From Bacteroidaceae bacterium (GTDB lineage Bacteria; Bacteroidota; Bacteroidia; Bacteroidales; Bacteroidaceae), in the NCBI GenBank assembly GCA_024698925.1, contig JAILQO010000016.1:1-42279 (forward strand): a DNA stretch of 42,279 nucleotides, written 5' to 3'. Shown in pieces: positions 1 to 9,432 of this stretch; the first letter of the stretch is position 1; the number at the start of each line of letters is the position of its first letter. The notes under the pieces were generated by a model. The model made no database searches, was not told the origin of the DNA, and worked only from the letters and a program-made list of their open reading frames with translations. The position numbers and the translations under genes were made by a program.

Positions 1-56
1 AGCGCTACACTAAGTCAACACAATTATTCATCTAAACAACTAAAATCTAAACAACT

Positions 57-284
57 ATGGGAACAATTCAGATTAAGAAGATCGTACGCAAGGTGATCGT
101 CGGCAAGAAGAACGAACAGCGCCAGCAGGTGACGGTGCCACCTAAAAAAGAGGCTGTGCTCCTTGATGGTGGCACAGCCTCTTGGTGTGTGATGGTGACA
201 ACGTGTCAGTCCTCACCTTCCTGCCCGTACTCGAGTTCGCCTTGTACGACCCAGATGAGGTCCTCGGGCGAGAAGTCGCCGTAG
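57..284 (+). CDS. possible small basic protein or gene remnant (uncertain)
   Basis: An open frame of 75 codons starts at ATG 57. Its first 30 or so residues are Lys/Arg/Val-rich (for example KKIVRKVIVGKKN) and use codons like those of real genes nearby. From about position 144 the frame runs through the terminator hairpin of the convergent minus-strand gene, and then overlaps that gene's 3' end, so the second half looks like chance reading. A 12-base direct repeat, TCTAAACAACTA, occurs at 31-42 and 46-57 just ahead of the ATG. No family was recognised. It could be a short peptide, the 5' remnant of a decayed gene, or chance. Confidence 0.2.
   Translation: MGTIQIKKIVRKVIVGKKNEQRQQVTVPPKKEAVLLDGGTASWCVMVTTCQSSPSCPYSSSPCTTQMRSSGEKSP
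144..183 (-). terminator. intrinsic terminator of the dnaE-trxA-hypothetical unit
   Basis: A perfect 12-bp inverted repeat (148-159 with 172-183, stem AAGAGGCTGTGC on the plus strand) has a 12-base loop. Read on the minus strand it is followed by six T residues (149 down to 144), the classic form of a Rho-independent terminator. It lies 22 bases beyond the stop codon of the minus-strand gene at 206-535. On the plus strand there is no T tract. Confidence 0.85.
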
Positions 285-535
285 TGCTCTTTCTTGGCGC
301 GCTCGGCAATGGCCGCGGCAATCGCCTCGGTGTCTAACTCCACGCAGCCGTCGGCATCGGGCTCCTGATCGAGGAGCCCGCTCTCCACGTAGTAGTCGGC
401 GAGGAGGTCGATGAAGTAGAACAGGTCGTCGTCCGTGAAGCGGTCCTTCACGTCCTGCGGGAGATAGCTCCGGATGAACTCTACGCACTGGAGGTCATCG
501 GCGGCATCATTCATGAAAAGGTCTTCGGACTCCAT
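206..535 (-). CDS. conserved small acidic protein of unknown function
   Basis: The product has 109 residues and is strongly acidic, with many Asp/Glu from end to end and a short basic patch near residue 80. No signal peptide or membrane segment is seen, so it should be cytoplasmic. The N-terminal two thirds look helical. I do not recognise a named domain. It follows trxA by 45 bases on the same strand and is followed at once by a strong terminator, so it is probably the last gene of a dnaE-trxA transcription unit. The ATG at 535 is the first start in the frame and has no competitor close by. The function cannot be given. Confidence 0.7.
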   Translation of the reverse strand: MESEDLFMNDAADDLQCVEFIRSYLPQDVKDRFTDDDLFYFIDLLADYYVESGLLDQEPDADGCVELDTEAIAAAIAERAKKEHYGDFSPEDLIWVVQGELEYGQEGED

Positions 536-580
536 GATTCAGTTTCTTTTAGGAATGGTTGTTGGACAATGGGTTGTGTG

Positions 581-895
581 TTAGAGGATGCTCTGCAGCT
601 TGGCTTCGAGTGCGGCCTTGGGGGCTGCACCGATCTGCTTGTCAATGACCTCGCCGTTGCGGATGTACAGCACGGTGGGGATGTTGCGGATGCCGAAGCG
701 GATGGCGAGCTGGTCGTTCTCATCGACATCGACTTTACCGATGATAGCCTTGCCGGCGTACTGCTCGGCCAGTTCTTCGATGTAGGGACCGATCTTCTTG
801 CAGGGGCCACACCATGTAGCCCAGAAATCGACGAGCATCGGCTTGCCCTCGGCAGCGAGCTGGTCAAAATTGGCGTCTGTAATTGCTAATGCCAT
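581..895 (-). CDS. trxA: thioredoxin
   Basis: This is a 104-residue thioredoxin, the usual length of the single-domain family. The redox-active WCGPCK motif is at residues 28-33 (Cys29 and Cys32), and the cis-proline of the IPT segment is Pro73. The buried Asp of the VDFW segment is Asp23. There is no signal peptide, so it acts in the cytoplasm as a general protein disulfide reductase fed by thioredoxin reductase. It lies 97 bases downstream of dnaE on the same strand. No convincing promoter of its own was found in that gap, so it may be co-transcribed with dnaE. Confidence 0.95.
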   Translation of the reverse strand: MALAITDANFDQLAAEGKPMLVDFWATWCGPCKKIGPYIEELAEQYAGKAIIGKVDVDENDQLAIRFGIRNIPTVLYIRNGEVIDKQIGAAPKAALEAKLQSIL

Positions 896-992
896 AGTTG
901 TTTTCTGTTTTTAATGAATATGAATATGATTTGATGTATAGTCTCACGATTGATCGTCATGCAAAACTTGTGCCAAAGGTGGTCTGGCAGGG

Positions 993-3900
993 TCAGGAAC
1001 TGATGGAGTACGACAGATTGTCCTGACTCTCGATATAATCTATCAGTTCGCGCGTGACATTGATGGTCTTGGTGCGGGAACGCAGCTTGAGGTTCTGGCG
1101 CCCCTCGGGGTCGATGATGTTGAAGTAGAGGGTGACGTTGCCGTTGTTGTCGTTGGTCAGCTCGTTGAGCGACAGGGCCTGATCCTCGGAGAACTTGGCA
1201 AGGCCCACGTTGATGGTGATGCTGCCGATGAGGTTGTCCTTGACCTCGGACAGATAATCGATGCTGCCGATGCTGAGGTCGATGCGATTGGGGTTGAAAC
1301 GACCCGGCTGCACGCGGGCGCGGACGAAGATGGTACTGCCAATCTCCATGTACTTGCCCCAATTGACCCAGTCCTGTCCCCACAGGGGCAGCTCGCCTGT
1401 GCCGGAGTAATCCTCGAGGGTGACGATGCCAAAGGGCTTGCCACTTTGTCCGATGCCTTTGCGCACGGCAATGACAATGCCGCCGAAGGTGACGTCCTGA
1501 TTCAGGAAGGGCTCGCGGTTGGCCAACTGGTTGACATGCAGGGAGCAGACGTTCTGCAGGATCAGGGCATAGTCATCGAGTGGGTGGGCAGAGAGGTAGA
1601 TGCCCACGAGTTCGCGCTCCTTGTTGAGGCGCTCCAGCAGGGTCCATTGCTTATAGCTGACGGGTGGCTGCGGGGTGGCAATCTCCACGCTGTCAAAGTC
1701 GCCGAAGAGGGAGTTGGCGGCCTCCTGCTTGGATTCCTGATAGCGGATACCGTGGCGCATGAGGGCGTCAAGGTACAGGTCGCCTTTGGCGGTGATGCCG
1801 TAGAACTGGTCGCGCGTGAGGTGGTGGAAGCTGTCCAGGGCGCCGCTGAGGACGAGGCTCTCGAAGCCGTTGCGCTTGACGCTGGAGAGGTTCACGCGCT
1901 GCAGGAAGTCGAAGATGTCCTTGAAGGGACCGCCTTTCTCGCGCTCCTTCAACAAAGATTCCACGGCGCTCTCGCCAAGGCCCTTGATGGCGGCGAGGCC
2001 GAAGCGGATATTACCCTCGTCATCGACGCTGAAGCGCTGGCGGCTCTTGTTGATATCCGGCCCGAGCACCTTGATGCCCAGCGATTTGCACTCGCTCATG
2101 AACTTGGTGACCTCGCTGATGTCATCGAGGCTTCGGCTCATGACGGCGGCCATGTACTCGGCCGGGTAGTTGGCCTTGAGCCATGCGGTCTGGTAGGCGA
2201 CCCATGAGTAGCAGGTGGCGTGACTCTTGTTGAAGGCGTAGGAGGCAAACTTCTCCCAGTCACCCCATATCTTTTCCAACACCTTGGGGTCGTGGCCGTT
2301 GGCGGTGCCCTGATCGATGAACTTGGGCTTGAGGTGGTCCAGCTTGTCCTTGAGTTTCTTACCCATGGCCTTGCGCAGCGTGTCACTCTCGCCACGTGTG
2401 AAGTTGGCCAGTTGGCGGGAGAGCAACATGACCTGCTCCTGATAGACGGTGATGCCGTAGGTGTCCTTGAGGTATTTCTCCATGCAGGGGATGTCGTACT
2501 CCACGGGCTTACGTCCCTGTTTTCTATCGATGAAATCGGGAATATAGTCCATCGGACCGGGTCGGTAGAGGGCGTTCATGGCGATGAGGTCCTCGAAGGT
2601 GGTGGGCTGCAGTTCGCGCAGGTATTTCTGCATGCCGGCCGATTCGAATTGGAAAGTACCCACGGTCTTGCCGTCGCAGTAGAGCTGGTAGGTGGCGGGG
2701 TCCTCGATGTCGATATCCTCGATACTGACCTCGATGCCGAGGCTCTCGCGGATGTTGCTCAGGGCCTCGGTGATGATACTGAGGGTCTTGAGGCCGAGGA
2801 AGTCCATCTTGATGAGGCCGGTGTCCTCGATGACAGAGCCCTCGTACTGCGTGCAGCGGATGCGCTCGCCCGTGTCCTTGTCCTCGGCGGTGCTGACGGG
2901 TACCCAGTCGCTGACGTCGTCGCGGCAGATGATAACACCGCAGGCGTGGACGCCCGTGTTGCGGATGTTGCCTTCCAGCATCTGCGCATAGCGGATGGTG
3001 TCGCGTAGGGCGGGGTCGGGGGAGGCGGCAGCCTCCTGCAACTCCGTAACGCTCATGAGGGCATTCTTGAGGCTCATCTTGGGCTCCTTGCCGTCGGCAT
3101 CTTTGGGCAGATGGTCGGGGATGGCCTTGACCAGCGCGTTGACCACGTCAAGGGGTATTTTCTCAACGCGCGCCACATCCTTCAGTGCCGACTTGGTGGC
3201 CATGGTGCCATAGGTGATGATGTGGGCCACGTTGTTTTCGCCGTACTTCTGTGTCACCCATGACAGCACCTTGCCGCGTCCGTCATCGTCGAAGTCCACG
3301 TCGATATCGGGGAGGGAGATACGGTCGGGGTTAAGGAAACGCTCAAACAGCAGGTCGTACTTGATGGGGTCCACCTTGGTAATACCCAGGCAGTAGGCCA
3401 CGGCGCTACCGGCGGCAGAACCACGGCCGGGGCCGACACTCACGCCCAACTCATGGAAAGCGGCATTGATATAGTCCTGCACGATGAGGAAGTAGCCGGG
3501 GAAACCCATCGTCTTCATCGTGTGCAGCTCAAAACGCAGGCGCTCCTCAATCTCGGGACTGAGCTCCTCCCCGTACACGCGTCGCGCGCCTATATAAGTA
3601 AGGTGTCGCAGATAGTCCGCTTCGAGCTTCAGACGATAGAGCTTGTCGATGCCGCCCAGTTGGTCGACCTTCTTCTGTCCCTCCTCTTCGCTCATGACTA
3701 CGTTGCCGTTCTCGTCGCGCGTGAACTCATCGAACAGGTCCTGTTCCGTGAAGCGCTGGCGATATTCTTCCTCCGTGCCGAAACTGGACGGGATCGAGAA
3801 GTTGGGCATGATGGGACGGTGGTCGATGCTGTAGGTTTCCACCTTGCTGAGCACCTCGAGCGTGTTCTCCAGCGCCTCGGGGACGTCCTTGAACACCTCG

Positions 3901-4715
3901 GCCATCTCGGCAGTGGTCTTGAACCACTCCTGCTTGGAGTAGGCCATGCGGTCGGATGACTTGAGGTCGGCATTGGTGCCCAGACAGATGAGGCGGTCGT
4001 GGGCCTCGGCGTCCTCTTCATCGATGAAGTGTACGTCGTTGGTACACACCACCTTGATGTTGTGCTTCTTGGACATTTCCAAGAGGAAACGGTTGACTTC
4101 CTGCTGCAAGGGGTAGGCCTCGCGGTTGGCGATGATGTTCGGGTCCGTCACCTGGTGGCGCTGCAACTCGAGGTAGTAGTCCTCGCCAAAGACGCTCTTG
4201 TACCAGAGTATCAGTTGCTCGGCCTCGTCATAGTGCTTGCCCAGAATCTTGCGGGGTACCTCACCTGCCAGGCAGGCCGAGCAGACAATGAGGCCCTCAT
4301 GGTGCGCCTCCAGTTCATGATGGTCGGTACGGGGGTGGTAATAGAGGCCATCGACCCATGCCTTGGAAACCAGCTTGATCAGATTGTGATAGCCCCGCTC
4401 GTTCTTGGCGAGAACGACCAGGTGGTGGCTGCGGCCGTCAAGGTCTTTGTTGCGGTCGTAGAGCGTGCGCTCTGCCACATACATCTCACAGCCGAAAATG
4501 GGCTTGAAAGGCTCTTTGCCCTCAGCCTTCAGCGCCTTGTTGCGCTTGTTGACATAGTTGAAATATTCCTTCATGCCCATCATGTTGCCATGGTCCGTGA
4601 GGGCCATGCCAGGCATCCCGTCCGCGATAGCTTTCTCAACCATGCCTGAAATGCTGGCCTGACCATCGAGTAACGAGTACTGAGAGTGCACGTGAAGGTG
4701 AACAAATTTTCCCAT
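993..4715 (-). CDS. dnaE: DNA polymerase III alpha subunit, DnaE type
   Basis: This is the replicative DNA polymerase catalytic subunit, 1240 residues. The N-terminal PHP domain begins directly (VHLHVHSQYS, residues 5-14). The polymerase palm has the PDIDVDF motif with catalytic Asp470 and Asp472. A helix-hairpin-helix stretch (GLAAIKGLGESAV) and a C-terminal OB-fold region follow. The frame can be extended 25 codons upstream to 4790, but that part (MLQKKWHLF...) is not DnaE-like and lies over the promoter. The ATG at 4715, giving MGKFVHLHVH, is therefore chosen. It is divergent from psd. There is no proofreading exonuclease insert, as expected for DnaE and unlike PolC. Confidence 0.97.
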   Translation of the reverse strand: MGKFVHLHVHSQYSLLDGQASISGMVEKAIADGMPGMALTDHGNMMGMKEYFNYVNKRNKALKAEGKEPFKPIFGCEMYVAERTLYDRNKDLDGRSHHLVVLAKNERGYHNLIKLVSKAWVDGLYYHPRTDHHELEAHHEGLIVCSACLAGEVPRKILGKHYDEAEQLILWYKSVFGEDYYLELQRHQVTDPNIIANREAYPLQQEVNRFLLEMSKKHNIKVVCTNDVHFIDEEDAEAHDRLICLGTNADLKSSDRMAYSKQEWFKTTAEMAEVFKDVPEALENTLEVLSKVETYSIDHRPIMPNFSIPSSFGTEEEYRQRFTEQDLFDEFTRDENGNVVMSEEEGQKKVDQLGGIDKLYRLKLEADYLRHLTYIGARRVYGEELSPEIEERLRFELHTMKTMGFPGYFLIVQDYINAAFHELGVSVGPGRGSAAGSAVAYCLGITKVDPIKYDLLFERFLNPDRISLPDIDVDFDDDGRGKVLSWVTQKYGENNVAHIITYGTMATKSALKDVARVEKIPLDVVNALVKAIPDHLPKDADGKEPKMSLKNALMSVTELQEAAASPDPALRDTIRYAQMLEGNIRNTGVHACGVIICRDDVSDWVPVSTAEDKDTGERIRCTQYEGSVIEDTGLIKMDFLGLKTLSIITEALSNIRESLGIEVSIEDIDIEDPATYQLYCDGKTVGTFQFESAGMQKYLRELQPTTFEDLIAMNALYRPGPMDYIPDFIDRKQGRKPVEYDIPCMEKYLKDTYGITVYQEQVMLLSRQLANFTRGESDTLRKAMGKKLKDKLDHLKPKFIDQGTANGHDPKVLEKIWGDWEKFASYAFNKSHATCYSWVAYQTAWLKANYPAEYMAAVMSRSLDDISEVTKFMSECKSLGIKVLGPDINKSRQRFSVDDEGNIRFGLAAIKGLGESAVESLLKEREKGGPFKDIFDFLQRVNLSSVKRNGFESLVLSGALDSFHHLTRDQFYGITAKGDLYLDALMRHGIRYQESKQEAANSLFGDFDSVEIATPQPPVSYKQWTLLERLNKERELVGIYLSAHPLDDYALILQNVCSLHVNQLANREPFLNQDVTFGGIVIAVRKGIGQSGKPFGIVTLEDYSGTGELPLWGQDWVNWGKYMEIGSTIFVRARVQPGRFNPNRIDLSIGSIDYLSEVKDNLIGSITINVGLAKFSEDQALSLNELTNDNNGNVTLYFNIIDPEGRQNLKLRSRTKTINVTRELIDYIESQDNLSYSISS

Positions 4716-4733
4716 AAGCTCTAAAAACGGGGA

Positions 4734-4764
4734 TAAAAGTACGTTTCTTTTGCCGAACTGCCAA
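4734..4764 (-). promoter_or_regulatory. dnaE promoter (Bacteroidota type)
   Basis: Read on the minus strand, TTG (4764-4762) is followed after 20 bases by TACTTTTA (4741-4734), one base off the TAnnTTTG consensus. It lies about 20 bases upstream of the chosen dnaE ATG at 4715, and so inside the rejected N-terminal extension. This supports the shorter start. Confidence 0.55.
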
Positions 4765-4780
4765 AAAAGATGCCATTTTT

Positions 4781-4811
4781 TTTGCAACAAAATAAATAAT
4801 GACTACTTTTG
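4781..4811 (+). promoter_or_regulatory. psd-pssA-pyrH promoter (Bacteroidota type)
   Basis: TTTG (4781-4784), a 19-base spacer, then TACTTTTG (4804-4811) match both consensus boxes exactly. The start codon of psd is at 4847, which leaves a leader of roughly 30 bases. It is back to back with the dnaE promoter. Confidence 0.75.
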
Positions 4812-4846
4812 TCGGGAAAAAGTGATACTTTGACGCATTTTTGCAC

Positions 4847-5539
4847 ATGGTAAAGCCCTTAAAACGCATAAGACGTAACATCCGGCTTCATAGTGAAGGA
4901 ACGACTACACTCATCCTCGGTGCCGTCCTCATCGTTGCATTCTGCAGTCTGATTGGGTACGGCTTTGGATTTGACAGTTTCTGGTTCTACCTCGTTAGTG
5001 GACTGCTTGCAGCCGTGTATCTCGTAGTTGTGAATTTCTTCCGTTGCCCCATCCGGCGCTTCGAGGAAGACCCCACAGGTCTGGTGCTGGCACCTGCCGA
5101 TGGAACCATCGTCGTGGTGGAGGAAGTGGACGAGAACGAGTATTTCCACGACCGTCGCCTCATGATCAGTATTTTCATGAGCCTCTTCAATGTGCATGCC
5201 AACTGGATACCGATTGACGGTGTCGTGAAGATTGTGCGCCACTACAATGGCCGCTTCCAGGCTGCATGGCTGCCCAAGGCCAGCACGGACAATGAGCGCT
5301 CCACCATCGTCATTGAAGGCGCCGACGGCACTGAAGTGCTCGTGCGTCAGGTGGCGGGAGCCATGGCACGGCGCATCGTCACTTACCCAAGCGAGGGCGA
5401 GGAATGTTTCGTAGATGAGCACCTTGGTTTCATCAAGTTCGGCTCACGCGTGGACGTTTATCTGCCACTTACGGCAACTCCGCTGGTAGAGGTGGGACGG
5501 AAGACCACAGGCAACCAGACGGTGATTGCTAAATTGTAA
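4847..5539 (+). CDS. psd: phosphatidylserine decarboxylase
   Basis: This 230-residue enzyme converts phosphatidylserine to phosphatidylethanolamine at the inner membrane. It is of the short (archaeal/Bacteroidota-type) PSD form. Two hydrophobic segments lie near residues 20-60, followed by the catalytic body with conserved VHANWIP. The self-cleavage site is the FGSRVD segment near the C-terminus. Ser200 is expected to become the pyruvoyl group, leaving an alpha chain of about 31 residues. The frame also opens at a TTG two codons upstream (4841), but the ATG at 4847 is the better start. It heads a psd-pssA-pyrH run with gaps of 25 and 18 bases. The next step back in the pathway, pssA, is its direct neighbour. 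Confidence 0.95.
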   Translation: MVKPLKRIRRNIRLHSEGTTTLILGAVLIVAFCSLIGYGFGFDSFWFYLVSGLLAAVYLVVVNFFRCPIRRFEEDPTGLVLAPADGTIVVVEEVDENEYFHDRRLMISIFMSLFNVHANWIPIDGVVKIVRHYNGRFQAAWLPKASTDNERSTIVIEGADGTEVLVRQVAGAMARRIVTYPSEGEECFVDEHLGFIKFGSRVDVYLPLTATPLVEVGRKTTGNQTVIAKL

Positions 5540-5564
5540 ATCGTCAAAACAGAAAAATCCTTCA

Positions 5565-6287
5565 ATGTTATTGAATTTCCCTAACGCCCTCACCTGCTGC
5601 AACCTGATTTGCGGTTGCATGGCAACGGGTGCCGCTTTTCATGGCCATTTCCATTGGGCGTTCCTCATGATTATCCTCGGCGCAGTCTTTGATTTCTTTG
5701 ACGGGATGGCTGCACGCGCCCTTCACATCAGTTCGCCCATCGGCAAGGAACTGGACTCGCTGGCAGATGTCGTTACCTTCGGCGTTGCGCCGTCGGCGAT
5801 GCTGTTTCAGGCGTTTGGAATGGTCCAGTATCCGGAATGGCTGCAACCCGTGCAGGCCTATCTTCCCTACACGGCTTTCCTGATGGCCGCTTTCTCCGCA
5901 TTACGACTGGCTAAGTTCAACCTCGATGAGCGTCAGACAACCAGCTTCATCGGCTTGCCCACACCGGCCAATGCGCTGTTCTGGAGTGCCCTGATCGTAG
6001 GGCAGCCAGCCTATCTGGCTTCGCCTCGCTTCAATGCGGTGTTCCTCTTCCTCTTTATGCTGATGTTCTGCTTCCTCCTGATTGCGGAAATTCCTCTCTT
6101 CGCTTTGAAATTCAAGGATTTCACGTGGCAGAACAATCGTGTGAAGTTCATCTTCCTCTTCGGCGTACTCCTCATCCTTCCCCTCTTCCTGGATGCCAAG
6201 ACGGGCATAGATCCCACAGCCATCGCGATGATTATCCTGTGGTACATTGCGTTGTCGATGGTCGCTTGGAAGTTCAAATTGAATTAA
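5565..6287 (+). CDS. pssA: CDP-diacylglycerol--serine O-phosphatidyltransferase
   Basis: This 240-residue integral membrane enzyme makes phosphatidylserine from CDP-diacylglycerol and serine, the substrate for psd immediately upstream. The CDP-alcohol phosphatidyltransferase signature is complete: Asp43, Asp46-Gly47, Ala50-Arg51, Gly60, Asp64 and Asp68. Several hydrophobic helices follow, as expected for the family. The frame extends back to a TTG at 5526 inside psd, but the ATG at 5565 (MLLNFPNALTCCN) fits the family's N-terminus. CdsA, which supplies CDP-diacylglycerol, is encoded about 7 kb away at 12877-13692. Confidence 0.95.
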   Translation: MLLNFPNALTCCNLICGCMATGAAFHGHFHWAFLMIILGAVFDFFDGMAARALHISSPIGKELDSLADVVTFGVAPSAMLFQAFGMVQYPEWLQPVQAYLPYTAFLMAAFSALRLAKFNLDERQTTSFIGLPTPANALFWSALIVGQPAYLASPRFNAVFLFLFMLMFCFLLIAEIPLFALKFKDFTWQNNRVKFIFLFGVLLILPLFLDAKTGIDPTAIAMIILWYIALSMVAWKFKLN

Positions 6288-6305
6288 TTACAAAACGATC
6301 ATACA

Positions 6306-7013
6306 ATGAAGTTTAAAAGAATACTTCTCAAGCTGTCGGGTGAGAGCCTGATGGGTGAACAGCGCTATGGCATCGACGAGAAGCGCCTGGCGGAATATGC
6401 TCAGCAAATCAAGGAAATCCATGAACTCGGCGTCCAGATAGGCATCGTCATCGGCGGCGGTAACATCTTCCGTGGATTGAGCGGTGCCGGCAAGGGCTTT
6501 GACCGTGTCAAGGGTGACCAGATGGGCATGTGCGCAACCGTCATCAATTCCCTCGGACTCAGCTCGGCCCTTGGCGCCATCGGTGTACCCTCACGTGTTC
6601 TCACAGCCATCCGCATGGAACCCATCGGTGAGTTCTATACCAAGTGGAAGGCCATTGAGGCCATGGAACGAGGCGAGGTCGTCATCATGAGTGCTGGTAC
6701 GGGTAATCCGTATTTCACGACAGATACCGGTTCGTCGTTACGTGGTATTGAGATTGAGGCAGATGTGATGCTCAAGGGTACACGCGTGGATGGTGTCTAT
6801 ACGGCCGATCCCGAGAAGGACCCGACAGCCACCAAGTTCGACGAGATTTCATTTGACGAGGTTTACACCCGTGGCCTCAAGGTCATGGATCTGACGGCTA
6901 CGACGATGTGCAAGGAGAATCATCTGCCCATCTACGTCTTTAACATGGATGTCTATGGCAATCTCCGTCGCGTCATCAACGGCGAGCCTATAGGTACCCT
7001 CGTGCACGAATAA
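6306..7013 (+). CDS. pyrH: UMP kinase
   Basis: This is a 235-residue bacterial UMP kinase of the amino-acid kinase fold, which phosphorylates UMP to UDP for pyrimidine nucleotide and cell-wall precursor supply. The N-terminal KLSGESLMG segment, the GGGNIFRG segment and the TGNPYFTTDT nucleotide-binding segment are all present, and the length is standard. It follows pssA by 18 bases, so it is likely in the same transcript. In many bacteria pyrH is followed by frr. Here frr lies about 19 kb away on the other strand, and the next gene downstream is a glycosidase. Confidence 0.96.
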   Translation: MKFKRILLKLSGESLMGEQRYGIDEKRLAEYAQQIKEIHELGVQIGIVIGGGNIFRGLSGAGKGFDRVKGDQMGMCATVINSLGLSSALGAIGVPSRVLTAIRMEPIGEFYTKWKAIEAMERGEVVIMSAGTGNPYFTTDTGSSLRGIEIEADVMLKGTRVDGVYTADPEKDPTATKFDEISFDEVYTRGLKVMDLTATTMCKENHLPIYVFNMDVYGNLRRVINGEPIGTLVHE

Positions 7014-7050
7014 GCGGAATCATACACAACCACAAATCATTTATCTTAAT

Positions 7051-9420
7051 ATGAATATTCCCATGAAAAAGAAAGCGCTCATTGCGGTCGTGGCTGCAGT
7101 GAGTGTGGTGATGCCGTCGAAAGCTGACGGCGTATTTGACGATGCTTCAACCCTCTTGCGCTACTATCAGCCAGCCAACGAGTGGGTAGAGGCATTGCCT
7201 GTTGGTAATGGTCACATGGCTGCCATGATCTATGGCGGCGTGGATCACGAGGAGTTGCAACTGAATGAAGGCACGTTCTGGGGCGGTGGCCCGCATCGCA
7301 ACGATAGTCCCCGTGCCCTGGAGGCGCTGCCGCGTGTCCGTCAACTCATCTTTGAGGACAAGAATGATGAGGCACAGCGCCTGATGGACAGGACCTTCAT
7401 GACGGGCAAGAATGGTATGCCCTTCCAGACATTGGGCAGCCTCCGCATAGATGCTTCAACCCCCGCAAATACGGTCAAGGAGTATGAGCGTTCGCTGGAT
7501 CTGCGCACCGCGGTGGCGCGGACCACGTGGACAGATGGAGCTGGCGTTACCTTCACCCGTGAGGTCATCGCCTCGCTGCCGCAGCGTGTGATTGCGATAC
7601 GCATGACTGCCTCACAACCCCGTCAGCTCAACTTCACACTCCGCTATACGTCGCCCCTTCCCATCCAGCGCTCACAAAAAGATAAGGCGCTGATTATGAC
7701 TGGGCGCAGCAGTGACCATGAAGGTGTCAAGGGCGTGGTTGATATGCGAACCGAGACGCGTGTCCGCCTCACCGACGGGCGGCAGCAGTTGACCGACTCT
7801 ACGTTGACCGTCACGGGAGCCACAGAAGCCATTATCTTTGTGGCGGCGGCAACCAATTTCGTCAACTATCATGACGTAAGCGGCAATCCTGCCCAGCGCG
7901 TGAAGGCGATGATGCAACCTGTTCAGAAGAAGCCGTGGGCACAACTTCTGTCCGAGCATACCGAGGCCTATCAGCGTTACTTTAACCGCATGAGCCTCAG
8001 TCTGAAGGGCTCGCCTGCGGAGGTCGATACAATGCAGACAGACCGTCGTGTACAGCGCTTCGCTGAAGGACGGACAGATCCCTCTTTGGCCGTGCTGATG
8101 TTCAATTATGGCCGCTATCTTCTCATCTCTTCGTCTCAGCCCGGAGGACAGGCTGCTGGCCTGCAAGGCCTCTGGAACAGAGACGTGGTCGCCCCCTGGG
8201 ATGGCAAATATACCATCAATATCAATGCGGAAATGAACTACTGGCCCGCAGAGGTCTGTAACCTCAGCGAGATGGCAACACCGCTTTTTGATATGATTCG
8301 CGACCTCAGTCAAACGGGTCAGGAGACAGCCCGCGTCATGTACGGCGCCAAGGGCTGGGTGGCCCATCACAATACGGACATCTGGCGCTCCACGGGAATG
8401 ATGGATGGTCCTGCTTGGGGAGCCTGGCCAATGGGTGGTGCATGGCTCACCACGCATCTGTGGGAGCATTATCTCTATACGCTGGACCGCTCCTTCCTGG
8501 AACAGCACTATGCTGAGATGCGTGGCGCTGCAGAGTTCTTGCTGTCGTTCCTTGTCAAGCATCCCAAATATGGATGGCTTGTGACCTGTCCCTCCCTCTC
8601 GCCAGAACACGGACCGAAAGGTGAGTTCGCCGGCTCTACGGTTTGCGCGGGCCCAACAATGGATAATCAGATTGTGCGCGATGCTTTCACGCAGACGATT
8701 GCCGCTGCTGAGGTCCTTGGTCGCGATAAGGCATTCGCGGATTCGCTCAGGCAGGCGCTGGCTCAACTGCCGCCGATGCAGATTGGACGTCTTGGACAGC
8801 TGCAGGAATGGCTGGAGGATGTGGACGGGATGGATGATCACCATCGTCACGTATCTCACGTCTATGGCCTCTATCCCAGCCGCCAGATTACAGCCAGCGG
8901 CACGCCGGATTTGTTCCGCGCGTGTCGTGCCACGCTGCAGTTCCGCGGCGATGACGCTACGGGCTGGAGTATCGGTTGGAAGCTGAACCTCTGGGCGCGT
9001 CTCTTGGATGGTGACCATGCTTATACGATGATCCGCACCCTCTTGAACCTCGTGTCTTCGAATCGTTCGCGACGTGGTGGCAATGCCGCTGGACGCGTCT
9101 ATCCGAACCTCTTTGATGCCCATCCGCCGTTCCAGATTGATGGCAATTTCGGCTTTACTGCGGGTGTCGCTGAAATGCTTGTTCAGAGCCACGAGGGATT
9201 CATCCGCCTGCTGCCTGCACTGCCCGTCTTCTGGCCGGAGGGCGAAGTACGCGGACTGCGTGCCCGTGGTGGCTTTGAAGTAGATATTAAATGGGCTAAG
9301 GGTGTGCTCACAGAGGCCACGATTCATAGCCAGCAAGGCGGCAACTGTCAGGTGATGGTCAATGGCGAACTCCGCACCTTCGCTACGGAAAAGGGCGGTT
9401 CCTATCAGATATTACCGTAA
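7051..9420 (+). CDS. secreted glycoside hydrolase family 95 (alpha-L-fucosidase/alpha-L-galactosidase type)
   Basis: The protein has 789 residues with an N-terminal signal peptide (KKKALIAVVAAVSVVMPSKA), so it is exported to the periplasm or beyond. The order is an N-terminal beta-sandwich (with AMIYGG and ELQLNEGTFWGG segments typical of GH95), a linker, an (alpha/alpha)6 barrel and a small C-terminal beta domain. The catalytic set by family analogy is Asn390 and Asn392 in NINAEMNYW, Glu519 in SPEH and Asp697 in FQIDGNFG. GH95 enzymes invert and release L-fucose or L-galactose from glycans such as xyloglucan side chains or host glycans. It begins 37 bases after pyrH. ATG 7063 is an alternative start that shortens the signal peptide by four residues. 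No SusC/SusD pair is nearby, so the substrate is not indicated. Confidence 0.9.
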   Translation: MNIPMKKKALIAVVAAVSVVMPSKADGVFDDASTLLRYYQPANEWVEALPVGNGHMAAMIYGGVDHEELQLNEGTFWGGGPHRNDSPRALEALPRVRQLIFEDKNDEAQRLMDRTFMTGKNGMPFQTLGSLRIDASTPANTVKEYERSLDLRTAVARTTWTDGAGVTFTREVIASLPQRVIAIRMTASQPRQLNFTLRYTSPLPIQRSQKDKALIMTGRSSDHEGVKGVVDMRTETRVRLTDGRQQLTDSTLTVTGATEAIIFVAAATNFVNYHDVSGNPAQRVKAMMQPVQKKPWAQLLSEHTEAYQRYFNRMSLSLKGSPAEVDTMQTDRRVQRFAEGRTDPSLAVLMFNYGRYLLISSSQPGGQAAGLQGLWNRDVVAPWDGKYTININAEMNYWPAEVCNLSEMATPLFDMIRDLSQTGQETARVMYGAKGWVAHHNTDIWRSTGMMDGPAWGAWPMGGAWLTTHLWEHYLYTLDRSFLEQHYAEMRGAAEFLLSFLVKHPKYGWLVTCPSLSPEHGPKGEFAGSTVCAGPTMDNQIVRDAFTQTIAAAEVLGRDKAFADSLRQALAQLPPMQIGRLGQLQEWLEDVDGMDDHHRHVSHVYGLYPSRQITASGTPDLFRACRATLQFRGDDATGWSIGWKLNLWARLLDGDHAYTMIRTLLNLVSSNRSRRGGNAAGRVYPNLFDAHPPFQIDGNFGFTAGVAEMLVQSHEGFIRLLPALPVFWPEGEVRGLRARGGFEVDIKWAKGVLTEATIHSQQGGNCQVMVNGELRTFATEKGGSYQILP

Positions 9421-9432
9421 ATAAAAGGAAAG

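Noticed and set aside
4716..4790. 25-codon N-terminal extension of dnaE
   Set aside because: The extra residues are not DnaE-like and cover the promoter boxes. The PHP domain begins directly at ATG 4715.
7672..9336. 554-codon open frame on the minus strand opposite the GH95 gene
   Set aside because: It is a shadow of GH95, which has a full domain set and active-site residues. The antisense translation has no recognisable domain, no promoter and no start context.
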